Source: Flavobacterium quisquiliarum (GTDB lineage: Bacteria; Bacteroidota; Bacteroidia; Flavobacteriales; Flavobacteriaceae). From it: a stretch of DNA of 64,000 bases. Of the stretch, positions 10,300-18,807 are shown piece after piece. The stretch spans positions 1-64,000 of the forward strand of contig NZ_WWEM01000035.1 in NCBI RefSeq assembly GCF_019308285.1, given 5' to 3'. The translations under genes were made by a program, and so were the position numbers. Every line of letters starts with the position of its first letter. The first letter of the stretch is position 1. The notes under the pieces were generated by a model. That model ran no database searches. It was given only the letters and a program-made list of their open reading frames with translations, and had not been told where the DNA came from.

Positions 10300-10320
10300 T
10301 ATATATTATGAGTGCTTAAA

Positions 10321-10851
10321 TTATTTAATGCTAAATAATCCCTCTGGTTTATTTTCAATATCGTTAAAACGCTTAGTACATTCAGCAATAATGTCGAATG
10401 CTTCTTTTACGTCTCCCCATCCTTCAACATCAACTTTTTTGTTTTCAAGATCTTTATAAACTTGGAAAAAGTGCTCAATTTCTTTTACTAAGTGAGGGTT
10501 GATATCTGATAAATCCGTTAATGAATTCCAAATTGGGTCTGAAACTGGTACACAAATAATTTTCTCATCTGGTCCTTTGTCATCTGCCATGTGGAAAACT
10601 CCAATTGGCTTCACTTCCATAACACATCCAGGGAAAGTTGGCTCGTTTACCAAAACTAATACGTCAAGAGGATCTCCGTCTAAAGCTAAAGTTTCTGGAA
10701 TAAATCCGTAATCAGCTGGGTACATCATTGAAGAGAATAACATTCTATCGAAACGCATTCTTTTAATTTCAAAATCGTACTCGTATTTATTTCTGCTTCC
10801 TCTTGGTATTTCGATTAATACATCGAAAGTCGTTAATTTGTCTGCGGTCAT
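10321..10851 (-). CDS. ppa: Soluble family I inorganic pyrophosphatase
   Basis: Cytosolic Mg2+-dependent enzyme that hydrolyses PPi to two phosphates and so pulls biosynthetic reactions forward. The 176-residue length is normal for the bacterial hexameric family. The signature DGDPLDV (residues 58-64) supplies the three metal-binding aspartates D58, D60 and D63. Other active-site segments are EIPRGSRNKYEYD (14-26) and YPADYGFIPET (44-54). It has its own promoter and terminator. Confidence 0.97.
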   Translation of the reverse strand: MTADKLTTFDVLIEIPRGSRNKYEYDFEIKRMRFDRMLFSSMMYPADYGFIPETLALDGDPLDVLVLVNEPTFPGCVMEVKPIGVFHMADDKGPDEKIICVPVSDPIWNSLTDLSDINPHLVKEIEHFFQVYKDLENKKVDVEGWGDVKEAFDIIAECTKRFNDIENKPEGLFSIK

Positions 10852-10884
10852 TTTCGTTTTTTAATGTTTCTATAATTTCGGTTG

Positions 10885-10914
10885 CAAAAGTAACTAAAGA
10901 ATCCCTTTTTACAA
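10885..10914 (-). promoter_or_regulatory. Promoter of ppa
   Basis: Minus strand reads TTG (10914-10912), 19 bases, then TACTTTTG (10892-10885), a good Bacteroidetes -33/-7 pair. The -7 box ends 34 bases before the ATG. Confidence 0.65.
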
Positions 10915-10919
10915 TGAAA

Positions 10920-10964
10920 AAAGTGCATTAATCTATGAAGTTTATTCATAATTTAATGCACTTT
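10920..10964 (-). terminator. Terminator-like hairpin after the dapF-like gene
   Basis: Perfect 12-bp stem aaagtgcattaa / ttaatgcacttt, with a second inner pairing (tatgaa/ttcata), 33 bases downstream of the dapF-like stop. On the minus strand it is followed by a T-rich tract. Confidence 0.7.
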
Positions 10965-10997
10965 CTATGTTATCTAACAGAGAGTTAATAAAAGGTT

Positions 10998-11864
10998 TTA
11001 CAAATTAGCGTCTTCTATCAATTCTTCGCTCAAAATACCAGAGCAAATTTCTCTAACTTCTCCTGTCATTCTAATATTAAAATCTGGATCAACTTTAATT
11101 TTTAATGTTCCTCCCTGCATTTTAATTGTGATGTTTTCATCTACTAAACCTTTCTTCTTCATCACACTGGCAACCGCACAAGATGAGCTTCCAGATGCAA
11201 GTGTAAAGCCTGCCCCTCTTTCCCAAATCAATACTTCTACTTCATTTCGATTAATGACTTTTGCAAACTGTACATTGATCCGATTCGGAAACATTTTGTG
11301 GTTTTCTAAATATGGACCAAATTGTTTGATTTCATCAATACTTAAATCTTCTTTTAGAATAACACAATGTGGATTTCCAACAGAAACACAGTTTACATCA
11401 AAAGATTTACCATTTGCTTCAATCGTAACGTTATCTACTTCTGGAGTTTCAAACTTTGTAGGGATCAAATGTGATTTGAAAATGGCCTGTCCCATATCGA
11501 CAGTTATAATTTTTGCTTTGTTGTTTACCGTTTCTTCAATAGTCGCTTTTACGATTCCACCTTTTGTTTCAACAGTAAATTCGTTTTTCGTTATTATTCC
11601 GTAATCAAAAACATATTTACAGAATATGCGCAATCCGTTTCCGCTTTTCTCTGCTTCAGAACCGTCTGGATTGAATATCTGTAAACCAATATCAGCGCGA
11701 TCAGAATCAGCCAATAACAAAATACCATCAGAGCCTATTCCGAAATTTACATTGCAGATTCTTGTTATCGCTTTTTGAGTTAGTTCAAATGTAATATTTT
11801 GGCTGTCCAGCACTATATATTCATTTCCTAATCCGTGGGTTTTTACAAAGAAATTCTTGTTCAT
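10998..11864 (-). CDS. Divergent diaminopimelate epimerase-family protein lacking both catalytic cysteines
   Basis: The two-lobed DapF fold is clear: HGLGNEYIVLD (10-20), FGIGSDGILLL (41-51), a central NPDG (65-68), VGNPHCV (162-168) and WERGAGFTLASGSSSCA (214-230). Canonical DapF interconverts LL- and meso-diaminopimelate using two cysteines, in C-GNG and in A-C-GTGAC. Here both aligned positions are serine: S74 (KSGNG) and S224 (ASGSSSC). The segment SGNGLRIFCKYVFD also differs from the usual GNGARC form. At 288 residues it is slightly longer than usual. It could be an isomerase for another amino acid, a binding protein, or an epimerase of altered chemistry. A standard dapF is expected elsewhere in the genome, but that is inference. 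Confidence 0.8.
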   Translation of the reverse strand: MNKNFFVKTHGLGNEYIVLDSQNITFELTQKAITRICNVNFGIGSDGILLLADSDRADIGLQIFNPDGSEAEKSGNGLRIFCKYVFDYGIITKNEFTVETKGGIVKATIEETVNNKAKIITVDMGQAIFKSHLIPTKFETPEVDNVTIEANGKSFDVNCVSVGNPHCVILKEDLSIDEIKQFGPYLENHKMFPNRINVQFAKVINRNEVEVLIWERGAGFTLASGSSSCAVASVMKKKGLVDENITIKMQGGTLKIKVDPDFNIRMTGEVREICSGILSEELIEDANL

Positions 11865-11899
11865 TTGTTTTATTATATTTTATAACTGTCCGTTTGAAA

Positions 11900-12050
11900 A
11901 TAGCACACGGATGACACAGATTCGCCAAAGCGAAGACGCGGATTAAAACGGATCCTTTATTAATCTGTTTAAAATTTAAGTAGAAAATCTGTTTTAATCC
12001 GCGTTTTTACGAAGTAAATCCGTCTAATCCGCGTCATTATTGTGCTCTTC
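11900..12050. repeat. Large imperfect inverted repeat between dapF-like and DUF5686 genes
   Basis: Perfect 13-bp arms cgcggattaaaac (11937-11949) and gttttaatccgcg (11991-12003) lie inside a longer imperfect dyad. That dyad includes 'cacggatgacacagatt' on the left and 'aatccgcgtcattattgtg' on the right. It has no T tract of a simple terminator and resembles a dispersed palindromic element. Confidence 0.75.
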
Positions 12051-12095
12051 AAGTTATTAATCCGCTTAGCGGACAATCCTATTTTATTAATCTGA

Positions 12096-14597
12096 CTAGA
12101 AATAGAATCCAAAAGATCCTTTTACAGCAAATTTGTGAGCATCCGGCATGTCTAAATAATTTCCTCTCCAAGAGAAATCAATTCTAAAGACTTTGAAAAT
12201 ATTTCCAATACCAGCGTGATATTCCCAATATATATTTTCCGGAACATTATAAGGCAATCCAGAAGCGTTTATAGCACGGTTAGCTTCAGAAATTGTTCCG
12301 TGTACCGCTCTAACTCCTACAAATTCTCTCCAGTTTAATTTTCTCATAAATGGAACTCTAGCGAATAATCTTCCGCCAAAATCATGATTCCATTGCAGTG
12401 TTGTATATTGATCTGTTACGAATTCGTAGAAATTAAGGTTACTAAACGTATTTTCGATTGTAAAATAAGTCTGGTTCCCCGGAATTACACTCATTAATCC
12501 CAACGGAATCGTACCGAACGTTTTTCCTGTTTCCAGAATAATATTTGATCTTCCTAAAGGTCCAATTATAATTGGCTGTTTGTAGAAAACCTGAATTTTT
12601 TCATAAGCAAAATCGCTGTCTAAAACTCCTTTAAGACCATAACTAAAGTTTACAAAGAAATGGCTAAACGGACTGTCAACTAAATCTCTTTCTACACCAT
12701 AACCAATTGTTTTACGGTTTGGCATATATTCAAACTGAATATTCGCTTCGGATTGTTTTACATCGCTTTTGATAACTCCTGTCGGATTTGTCATGCTAGG
12801 CAAAGTAGTATAATAATCCAAACTAAAAGTTTTTGAAGCCGATTCTAATGTTCGATACGAAAATCCCGCCGAAACAACAAAATTCTTCTTGGCTTCCATT
12901 TCAACCGAGAGATTACTCAAATTAATATTTGTCAGCTTTCCGTTGCTTCCAGTTGTGAACAAAGCAGAAGAGGCAAAACTTCGGCCTAAAATATCATTTG
13001 TTGTTGTTAAACTGGCTCCAATCTGTTCGATATCACGCCTGTTTCCTCCAGAAATAATAACACGGTTTTTCTTGTCCACCATCCATTTTCCAGAAAGTCC
13101 GTATTTGAATTTATTATCATCAAATCCGTAAGCAGTGTAAGCCTGTAAACGCCAAGGGTCGTTTGGTCCAAAATACGTTCTTCCTCCTACTCTCAATCGT
13201 AAACCTTCAACTTCATTATATCCAAAAGTCGAATAAATAGGTCCGTAATCGAAGTTCTTAAATTCAACGTAACCGCTTCCTAAAATGGAGACGAGATTAT
13301 AGAGTTGCTTAAATCGCTTGACCGTCTGCAGTGTATCGAGCATTTTATAAATACCCGCTTCATCTTTATTTAATTTTTCAAAACGATTTTCTTCCCAAAA
13401 TTCCGGCGGTCGTTCATATACCGCATTATCTATGAAATTGACTTCCTCTTTGTAGAATTTCTCTGGTTTTTGAATGTTGAATTTATGATTACGATATAAA
13501 GTCGTTCGTTTTCCGTAAACTCCTTTTGATTTTTCTTTTTTATTCAAAGCAAAATCAGACATCATATAATCACGGGTCAAAAGGAAAATGGAATCATTTT
13601 CTACCTCAAATTCCTGCTCTATATAAATGTCCTTTACCCAGTTAATATTGGCGCTTTTGGTAACACCCATATTAATTTTTTTGATGGCAAAAGTGGTATC
13701 GTTTACCCAGAAATCTCCTTTAAAAGTCAACTCATTTTTACGCCTCGGATAAAAAACAATATTAAAACACCATTTTTTGTCGATATAAGCACTGTCTTTT
13801 AAGACATAATTATAAACATCAATTCCGGTTCTTGAAAGCGGGCTAGTAAAGCTTTTATCAAAAAATTTAAGGTGATTATCGTAAATATTATAATCAGAAT
13901 AAAGGTCTTTTACGAAAGCTAAAATCTGCTGATTTCCATTGAAACCAGACATTTTATTTCCGGTAAGATTCTCTTTTACCTTTTTTATTTTATTATCTCC
14001 GTAAACATCATAAACCGATTCGTTGATAAAAATCGGCAGATACGTTTTCCCCGTAACATCAGAAGTATCAACATGATTGAAGACAAACTCCATTCCCTTA
14101 AAAAGCTTGTTTTTCATGAAAGCACTATCAATGGTATTCATGTCAAACTCGACTTTTTCATACTTCTGCATTTGATATTGATTGAATTGGTAAAGTCCGT
14201 TTTTACGTTTTCTTTCCCAAATTTTCCTCAAAATATCCAAGGCGGGATTATTCTTTTTAGAAGTTTTTCCCGTATAAATTACAACCTCATTTAACGCTTC
14301 AGCTTCGCCTAAAACAATTTTAAAGTTATAATTAACAGCTTTTTCCAGCGGCACTTCTTTATCTGAAAATCCAGCTGAAGTAACTATTAATGCTGTATAA
14401 GTATTTGGTGATTCTAAATAAAAACGACCGTCTTCATTAGAAACGATTCCGGTATTAGAACCTTTAAAGACAACATTTGCAAAAGGGATCGGCTGATTCG
14501 ACTTGTCCAAAACAATTCCACTCACTTTCGTTTGTGCAGTAGCAATAGCCGCAAATGCGAATACAAAAAATAGGCTGAGTAAAATTATTCTTTTCAT
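12096..14597 (-). CDS. DUF5686 / carboxypeptidase-regulatory-like outer-membrane protein
   Basis: Predicted outer-membrane barrel of a family common in Bacteroidetes, function unproven. Signal peptide MKRIILLSLFFVFAFAAIATA, then a CarboxypepD_reg-like beta domain (TKVSGIVLDKSNQPIPFANV, about residues 22-105). A DUF5686 region of mixed beta strands ending in a phenylalanine (GSFGFYF) makes up the rest, as expected for a barrel inserted by Bam. The frame extends nine codons upstream to 14624. That ATG lies inside the terminator stem of pdhB, so I place the start at 14597, giving 833 residues. Only a short gap separates it from pdhB. Confidence 0.85.
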   Translation of the reverse strand: MKRIILLSLFFVFAFAAIATAQTKVSGIVLDKSNQPIPFANVVFKGSNTGIVSNEDGRFYLESPNTYTALIVTSAGFSDKEVPLEKAVNYNFKIVLGEAEALNEVVIYTGKTSKKNNPALDILRKIWERKRKNGLYQFNQYQMQKYEKVEFDMNTIDSAFMKNKLFKGMEFVFNHVDTSDVTGKTYLPIFINESVYDVYGDNKIKKVKENLTGNKMSGFNGNQQILAFVKDLYSDYNIYDNHLKFFDKSFTSPLSRTGIDVYNYVLKDSAYIDKKWCFNIVFYPRRKNELTFKGDFWVNDTTFAIKKINMGVTKSANINWVKDIYIEQEFEVENDSIFLLTRDYMMSDFALNKKEKSKGVYGKRTTLYRNHKFNIQKPEKFYKEEVNFIDNAVYERPPEFWEENRFEKLNKDEAGIYKMLDTLQTVKRFKQLYNLVSILGSGYVEFKNFDYGPIYSTFGYNEVEGLRLRVGGRTYFGPNDPWRLQAYTAYGFDDNKFKYGLSGKWMVDKKNRVIISGGNRRDIEQIGASLTTTNDILGRSFASSALFTTGSNGKLTNINLSNLSVEMEAKKNFVVSAGFSYRTLESASKTFSLDYYTTLPSMTNPTGVIKSDVKQSEANIQFEYMPNRKTIGYGVERDLVDSPFSHFFVNFSYGLKGVLDSDFAYEKIQVFYKQPIIIGPLGRSNIILETGKTFGTIPLGLMSVIPGNQTYFTIENTFSNLNFYEFVTDQYTTLQWNHDFGGRLFARVPFMRKLNWREFVGVRAVHGTISEANRAINASGLPYNVPENIYWEYHAGIGNIFKVFRIDFSWRGNYLDMPDAHKFAVKGSFGFYF

Positions 14598-14611
14598 TGT
14601 CTGGGCAAAAA

Positions 14612-14647
14612 AAAACTTCATCAATTAACTATGAATGATGAAGTTTT
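14612..14647 (-). terminator. Terminator of pdhB
   Basis: Perfect 11-bp stem aaaacttcatc / gatgaagtttt with a 14-base AT-rich loop, 21 bases past the pdhB stop. On the minus strand it is followed by a run of T. It decides the start of the next gene. Confidence 0.85.
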
Positions 14648-14667
14648 GTGAGTATTTTAAATATGTA

Positions 14668-15645
14668 TTATTTGTATAATACTTTTTTAACTGCTTTTAC
14701 TACATCACCAGCATTTGGCAACCAGTCTTTTAATAATACTGGAGAGTACGGTGCAGGAGTATCTGCAGTTGTAATACGTTGAATTGGTGCATCAAGGAAG
14801 TCGAATGCCTGCTCTTGAACGATATAAGAGATTTCAGAAGAAAGACTGGCAACTGGCCAAGCTTCTTCAAGAATTACTAAACGGTTTGTTTTTTTAACCG
14901 ATTTTAAGATTGCCTCTTTATCCATTGGACGAACAGTTCTTAAATCGATAATCTCACAAGAGATTCCTTCTTTAGCTAATTCATCAGCAGCGATAAAAGC
15001 TTCTTTGATGATTTTTCCGAATGAAACGATAGTTACATCAGTACCTTCACGTTTCACATCAGCAACACCAAGTGGAATTGTGTATTCTCCGTCTGGCACT
15101 TCACCTTTGTCTCCGTACATCTGCTCAGATTCCATGAAAATAACTGGATCGTTATCACGGATAGCTGATTTTAAAAGTCCTTTTGCATCGTAAGGAGTTG
15201 AAGGAACCACAACTTTAAGACCTGGAGTGTTAGCAAACCAGTTTTCTAAAGCTTGAGAGTGAGTTGCTCCTAATTGACCAGCAGAAGCTGTTGGTCCGCG
15301 GAAAACGATAGGCACATTAAATTGTCCTCCTGTCATTTGACGCATTTTAGCAGCGTTATTTATAATTTGATCAATACCAACTAAACAGAAGTTGAATGTC
15401 ATATATTCTACAATAGGGCGGTTTCCGTTCATTGCAGAACCTACTGCAATTCCTGAAAAACCAAGCTCAGCGATTGGAGTATCAATTACTCTTTTTTCAC
15501 CAAACTCAGCAAGCATTCCTTTAGAAGCTTTGTAAGCTCCATTGTATTCTGCAACCTCTTCTCCCATTAAATATATGGATTCATCGCGACGCATTTCTTC
15601 GCTCATCGCTTCACAAATGGCCTCTCTAAATTGTATTGTTCTCAT
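14668..15645 (-). CDS. pdhB: Pyruvate dehydrogenase E1 component, beta subunit
   Basis: Beta chain of the thiamine-diphosphate-dependent alpha2beta2 E1 that decarboxylates pyruvate and acetylates the lipoyl E2. The 325-residue length fits. Recognisable segments are MGEEVAEYNGAYKASKGML (27-45), RVIDTPIAELGFSGIAVG (52-69), VFRGPTASAGQLGATHSQ and the C-terminal transketolase domain with EEAWPVASLSSEI. No E1 alpha or E2 gene is in the window, so the complex is encoded at more than one locus or the alpha gene is fused or placed elsewhere. Confidence 0.95.
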   Translation of the reverse strand: MRTIQFREAICEAMSEEMRRDESIYLMGEEVAEYNGAYKASKGMLAEFGEKRVIDTPIAELGFSGIAVGSAMNGNRPIVEYMTFNFCLVGIDQIINNAAKMRQMTGGQFNVPIVFRGPTASAGQLGATHSQALENWFANTPGLKVVVPSTPYDAKGLLKSAIRDNDPVIFMESEQMYGDKGEVPDGEYTIPLGVADVKREGTDVTIVSFGKIIKEAFIAADELAKEGISCEIIDLRTVRPMDKEAILKSVKKTNRLVILEEAWPVASLSSEISYIVQEQAFDFLDAPIQRITTADTPAPYSPVLLKDWLPNAGDVVKAVKKVLYK

Positions 15646-15677
15646 ATTTTATATTGTATGTTGAATTTTCTGAAGAG

Positions 15678-15685
15678 CAAAAATA
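15678..15685 (-). promoter_or_regulatory. -7 box of pdhB
   Basis: Minus strand TATTTTTG, 33 bases upstream of the pdhB ATG. No convincing -33 partner. Confidence 0.45.
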
Positions 15686-16105
15686 AATATTTTAAATAAC
15701 TTAAAAGCATAAATTGAATTTAAAATCGCACGAACTGCTGCACATCTTTCGGTTTTAACTTTTTTATGCTTATTGTGATATTTACGAAATCGATATAATA
15801 ACGTGTAATCAACACTTATTTCATCCAAAATATTTTTTAGACAAACTTTTATTGATTTGTTTAATTCTTGTTTCTTCGAAATTCAGTCATCAAAACGCAA
15901 AAAATCAAAAAATAGTATTTTTTATACAAATTTTAACTCCTCTCTTGTGGTTCAAATATTGCAAAATTCCTAACAATCAGACAAAATGAGTGCTTTTTCA
16001 TTTTTAGATTCCGATGAAAATCATTCAAAACCGCATAATCTGCGAAATCGTAATAGTTTTAAAAAATATTATGCATGCATAGTATAATTATTCCAAATTA
16101 AATTC
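15686..16105. other. AT-rich divergent intergenic region pdhB/etfB
   Basis: About 420 bases between the two divergent -7 boxes with no open frame of note. Contents are AT-rich tracts and a small direct pair 'tatgcatgcatag' near 16071-16083. I see no RNA gene or clear hairpin. Confidence 0.6.
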
Positions 16106-16113
16106 TAAATTTG
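16106..16113 (+). promoter_or_regulatory. -7 box of etfB
   Basis: TAAATTTG, 33 bases before the etfB ATG. A -33 TTG is not evident. Confidence 0.55.
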
Positions 16114-16146
16114 TAAAAGCATATTATAAATTCAAAATATATACTT

Positions 16147-16893
16147 ATGAAAATACTAGTTTGCATCAGCCATGTGCCTGATACTACTTCTAAAATTAAC
16201 TTTACTAACGGCGATTCAGAATTTGATACAGCCGGCGTACAATATGTAATTAATCCTAACGACGAATTTGGTCTTACACGCGCAATCTGGTTCCAAGAAC
16301 AACAAGGTGCAAATGTAACGGTTGTAAACGTGGGAGGTCCTGATACTGAACCAACATTGCGTAAAGCATTGGCAATTGGTGCTAACGAAGCAATTCGTGT
16401 AAATGCAAATCCAACTGACGGATTTTTTGTTGCAAAACAATTAGCAGAAGTAATTAAAAACGGAGGTTACGATTTAGTGATTGCAGGAAAAGAATCTTTA
16501 GATTACAACGGAGGAATGGTTCCTGGAATGATTGCTGGTATTTTAGGTTCTAACTTCTTAAACTCTTGTACAAGTTTAACTGTTGACGGAAATAACGTAA
16601 AAGCAGTTCGCGAAATTGACGGTGGAAAAGAAACTGTAAGCACTACGCTTCCTTTAATCATTGGTGCTCAAAAAGGTCTTGTTGAAGAAAAAGACCTTCG
16701 TATTCCAAACATGAGAGGAATCATGACTGCAAGAACTAAGGCTTTAACTATTCTTGAGCCAGTTGACGCTCCTGTAAACACTAAAGCTGTGAAGTTTGAA
16801 AAACCAGCTCCAAAATCAGCAGTGAAATTAGTTTCTCCTGATAATTTAGATGAGTTAATCAATTTATTACACAACGAAGCGAAAGTAATCTAG
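16147..16893 (+). CDS. etfB: Electron transfer flavoprotein, beta subunit
   Basis: With the alpha subunit it forms a soluble heterodimer carrying FAD and usually AMP. It passes electrons from acyl-CoA dehydrogenases to ETF:quinone oxidoreductase. The start MKILVCISHVPDTTSKI is characteristic, as is the central VIAGKESLDYNGGMVPGMIA (about 111-130), the family's signature helix region. The 248-residue length is normal. It is followed 76 bases later by etfA in the same direction, clearly one operon. Confidence 0.96.
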   Translation: MKILVCISHVPDTTSKINFTNGDSEFDTAGVQYVINPNDEFGLTRAIWFQEQQGANVTVVNVGGPDTEPTLRKALAIGANEAIRVNANPTDGFFVAKQLAEVIKNGGYDLVIAGKESLDYNGGMVPGMIAGILGSNFLNSCTSLTVDGNNVKAVREIDGGKETVSTTLPLIIGAQKGLVEEKDLRIPNMRGIMTARTKALTILEPVDAPVNTKAVKFEKPAPKSAVKLVSPDNLDELINLLHNEAKVI

Positions 16894-16969
16894 TATTCAG
16901 TAATCAGTTTTTTAGTGTTCAGTTTTCAACCTTGAAACCTGAAACGTGAAACCTCTAAACAAAAAAATC
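16894..16969. repeat. Low-complexity 'cagtattcagt'-type spacer inside etfBA
   Basis: The spacer is built from short imperfect repeats: tattcagtaatcagt / tagtgttcagttttcaac, then gaaacct-gaaacgt-gaaacct. The same word family fills the fbaA-accD spacer at 27578-27680, so it is a dispersed spacer element rather than a chance sequence. Confidence 0.6.
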
Positions 16970-17938
16970 ATGTCTATATTAATATATGCAGAATCTGCAG
17001 AAGGAAAATTTAAAAAAGTAGCTTTCGAATTAGCTTCTTACGCTAAGAAAGTAGCAGAATCATTAGGTACAACCGTTACTGCTTTAACAGTAAACATCAG
17101 CGATGTAAGCGAATTGGGCAAATACGGAGTTGATAAAGTTCTAAAAGTAAACAACGATAAATTAGCTGGTTTTACTGCTAAAGCTTATGCTGATGTAATC
17201 AAACAAGCTGCTGAAAAAGAAGGAACAAAAGTAGTTTTACTATCTTCTACAACAGACAGTATTTATCTTTCATCATTAGTAGCAGTAGCTTTAAATGCTG
17301 GTTTTGCTTCGAATGTTGTGGGATTACCAGTTAGCACTTCTCCATTTCAGGTAAAAAGAAATGCTTTCTCAAACAAAGCATTCAACATCACACAAATCGA
17401 TACAGATGTAAAAGTTCTTGGTTTGGCTAAAAACTCTTATGGAATCTTTGAAAGTGCAGGAGTTGCAGCTGCTGAAGATTTTAATCCAACTCTTGGAGAA
17501 AATGATTTCGGAATTAAAGTAGACTCTGTTGAAAAAGTAACTGGAAAAGTTTCTATCGCTGATGCTGATATCGTAGTTTCTGGCGGACGTGGATTAAAAG
17601 GACCTGAAAATTGGGGATTAGTTGAAAATTTAGCTGAAGTTTTAGGCGCAGCAACAGCCTGTTCTAAACCAGTTTCAGATTTAGGATGGAGACCTCACAG
17701 CGAACACGTTGGCCAAACAGGAAAACCAGTTGCAACTAACTTATATATTGCGATAGGTATTTCTGGAGCAATCCAGCATATTGCAGGTATTAACTCATCT
17801 AAAGTAAAAGTAGTGATCAATAACGATCCAGAAGCTCCTTTCTTTAAAGTAGCTGATTACGGAATTGTTGGTGATGCTTTCGAAATTGTACCGCAATTAA
17901 CAGAGAAACTTAAAGCTTTTAAAGCACAACATTCTTAA
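16970..17938 (+). CDS. etfA: Electron transfer flavoprotein, alpha subunit
   Basis: Partner of EtfB that binds FAD in its C-terminal domain. I choose the ATG at 16970 (MSILIYAESAEGKF, 322 residues) over an in-frame ATG 24 bases upstream, because MSILIYAE is the usual N-terminus and the upstream codons lie in the repetitive spacer. The FAD-binding domain shows GGRGLKGPENWGLVENLA, followed by RPHSEHVGQTGKPV and YIAIGISGAIQHIAGI. NDPEAPFFKVADYGIVGD near the C-terminus is typical. Confidence 0.96.
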   Translation: MSILIYAESAEGKFKKVAFELASYAKKVAESLGTTVTALTVNISDVSELGKYGVDKVLKVNNDKLAGFTAKAYADVIKQAAEKEGTKVVLLSSTTDSIYLSSLVAVALNAGFASNVVGLPVSTSPFQVKRNAFSNKAFNITQIDTDVKVLGLAKNSYGIFESAGVAAAEDFNPTLGENDFGIKVDSVEKVTGKVSIADADIVVSGGRGLKGPENWGLVENLAEVLGAATACSKPVSDLGWRPHSEHVGQTGKPVATNLYIAIGISGAIQHIAGINSSKVKVVINNDPEAPFFKVADYGIVGDAFEIVPQLTEKLKAFKAQHS

Positions 17939-17960
17939 TTCAAGAATTCTCTTCAAAATA

Positions 17961-17993
17961 TTTGCTGCCTAAAAACAAGATATTGTATCTTTG
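17961..17993 (+). promoter_or_regulatory. Candidate promoter of the DUF151 gene, nested in the etfBA terminator
   Basis: TTTG (17961-17964), 21 bases, TATCTTTG (17986-17993), which fits Bacteroidetes promoter spacing. The -7 box forms the descending arm of the terminator hairpin. A transcript from here would have a leader of about 100 bases. This is a motif match only. Confidence 0.4.
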
Positions 17994-18011
17994 TTTATAG
18001 GCAGCTTTTTT
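17964..18011 (+). terminator. Terminator of etfBA
   Basis: Long stem of about 18 bp (gctgcctaaaaacaagata / tatctttgtttataggcagc) with one mismatch, one bulge and a 3-base loop, followed by six T. It lies 25 bases past the etfA stop. Confidence 0.85.
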
Positions 18012-18102
18012 GTTCCATATTTTTTGACTAAAATTGCAGCTTTATTTTTCAATTAAAAAAAGCAAAAAAATGAGGCGCTAAGTGCCTTTTTTACAAACAT
18101 AT

Positions 18103-18726
18103 ATGAGTCTAGTAAAATTATCTATAAAAGGAATTTCATACAGCCAAACTCAAAATGGCGCTTATGCCCTAATTCTGAATGAAGTTGATGGTGAAAGAAA
18201 ATTACCTATTGTTATTGGTGCTTTTGAAGCCCAATCGATAGCTATTGCCTTAGAAAAAGAAATAAAACCACCACGTCCATTAACACACGATTTATTCAAA
18301 AACTTCGCAGAAAGATTTGATATTGTAGTAAAACAAGTGATCATTCACAAATTGGTTGACGGCGTTTTTTACTCCAGTTTAATCTGTGAAAGAGACAAAA
18401 TTGAAGAAATCATTGATGCCCGAACTTCAGATGCTATTGCTTTAGCATTACGTTTCAATGCACCAATTTTTACTTATAAAAACATTTTAGATAAAGCTGG
18501 AATTTATTTAAAATCAAACACTGCTGATGCCGATCAAGGAGCTCAGGAAATTGATGATGTTCTTTCAAATCCAGAAACTTTTGGACGTGAAGAAGAAAGC
18601 AATCAATCTGGAGATGTTTATTCAAAACATACTTTACAAGAACTGAATGAACTTTTAGATCAAGCCGTTTCTCAGGAAGATTACGAAAAAGCAGCTAAAA
18701 TTAGAGACGAAATCTCAAGAAGATAA
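18103..18726 (+). CDS. DUF151 bifunctional nuclease-family protein with C-terminal UVR motif
   Basis: Residues ~1-135 form the DUF151/BFN domain (VKLSIKGISYSQTQNGAYAL; LPIVIGAFEAQSIAIALE; DARTSDAIALALRF). In other organisms this domain is linked to DNase/RNase activity. Residues ~175-207 form a UvrB/UvrC-type UVR helix pair (LQELNELLDQAVSQEDYEKA), a protein-contact motif. I use the ATG at 18103 (207 residues). An upstream GTG at 18082 would add seven unconserved residues. The domain pair is widespread in Bacteroidetes; the cellular role is not established. Confidence 0.85.
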   Translation: MSLVKLSIKGISYSQTQNGAYALILNEVDGERKLPIVIGAFEAQSIAIALEKEIKPPRPLTHDLFKNFAERFDIVVKQVIIHKLVDGVFYSSLICERDKIEEIIDARTSDAIALALRFNAPIFTYKNILDKAGIYLKSNTADADQGAQEIDDVLSNPETFGREEESNQSGDVYSKHTLQELNELLDQAVSQEDYEKAAKIRDEISRR

Positions 18727-18755
18727 ATCATGTTTAATCGTGGATTTGTTTATTC

Positions 18756-18771
18756 GTTTAATCGATTAAAC
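18756..18771. repeat. 16-bp perfect palindrome upstream of thyA
   Basis: gtttaatcgattaaac is self-complementary. It lies in an 81-base spacer otherwise made of permutations of 'gtttaa', 'cgaata' and 'ttaaac'. Outer arms tattcg/cgaata extend the symmetry. It could be an operator, but its make-up looks like the low-complexity spacer elements seen at other loci here. Confidence 0.6.
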
Positions 18772-18807
18772 AGTTACACGAATAGACGGTTAAACAATTA
18801 AACACCA

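Noticed and set aside
10998..11864. Naming this gene dapF outright
   Set aside because: The fold fits but both catalytic cysteines are replaced by serine, so the activity cannot be assumed.
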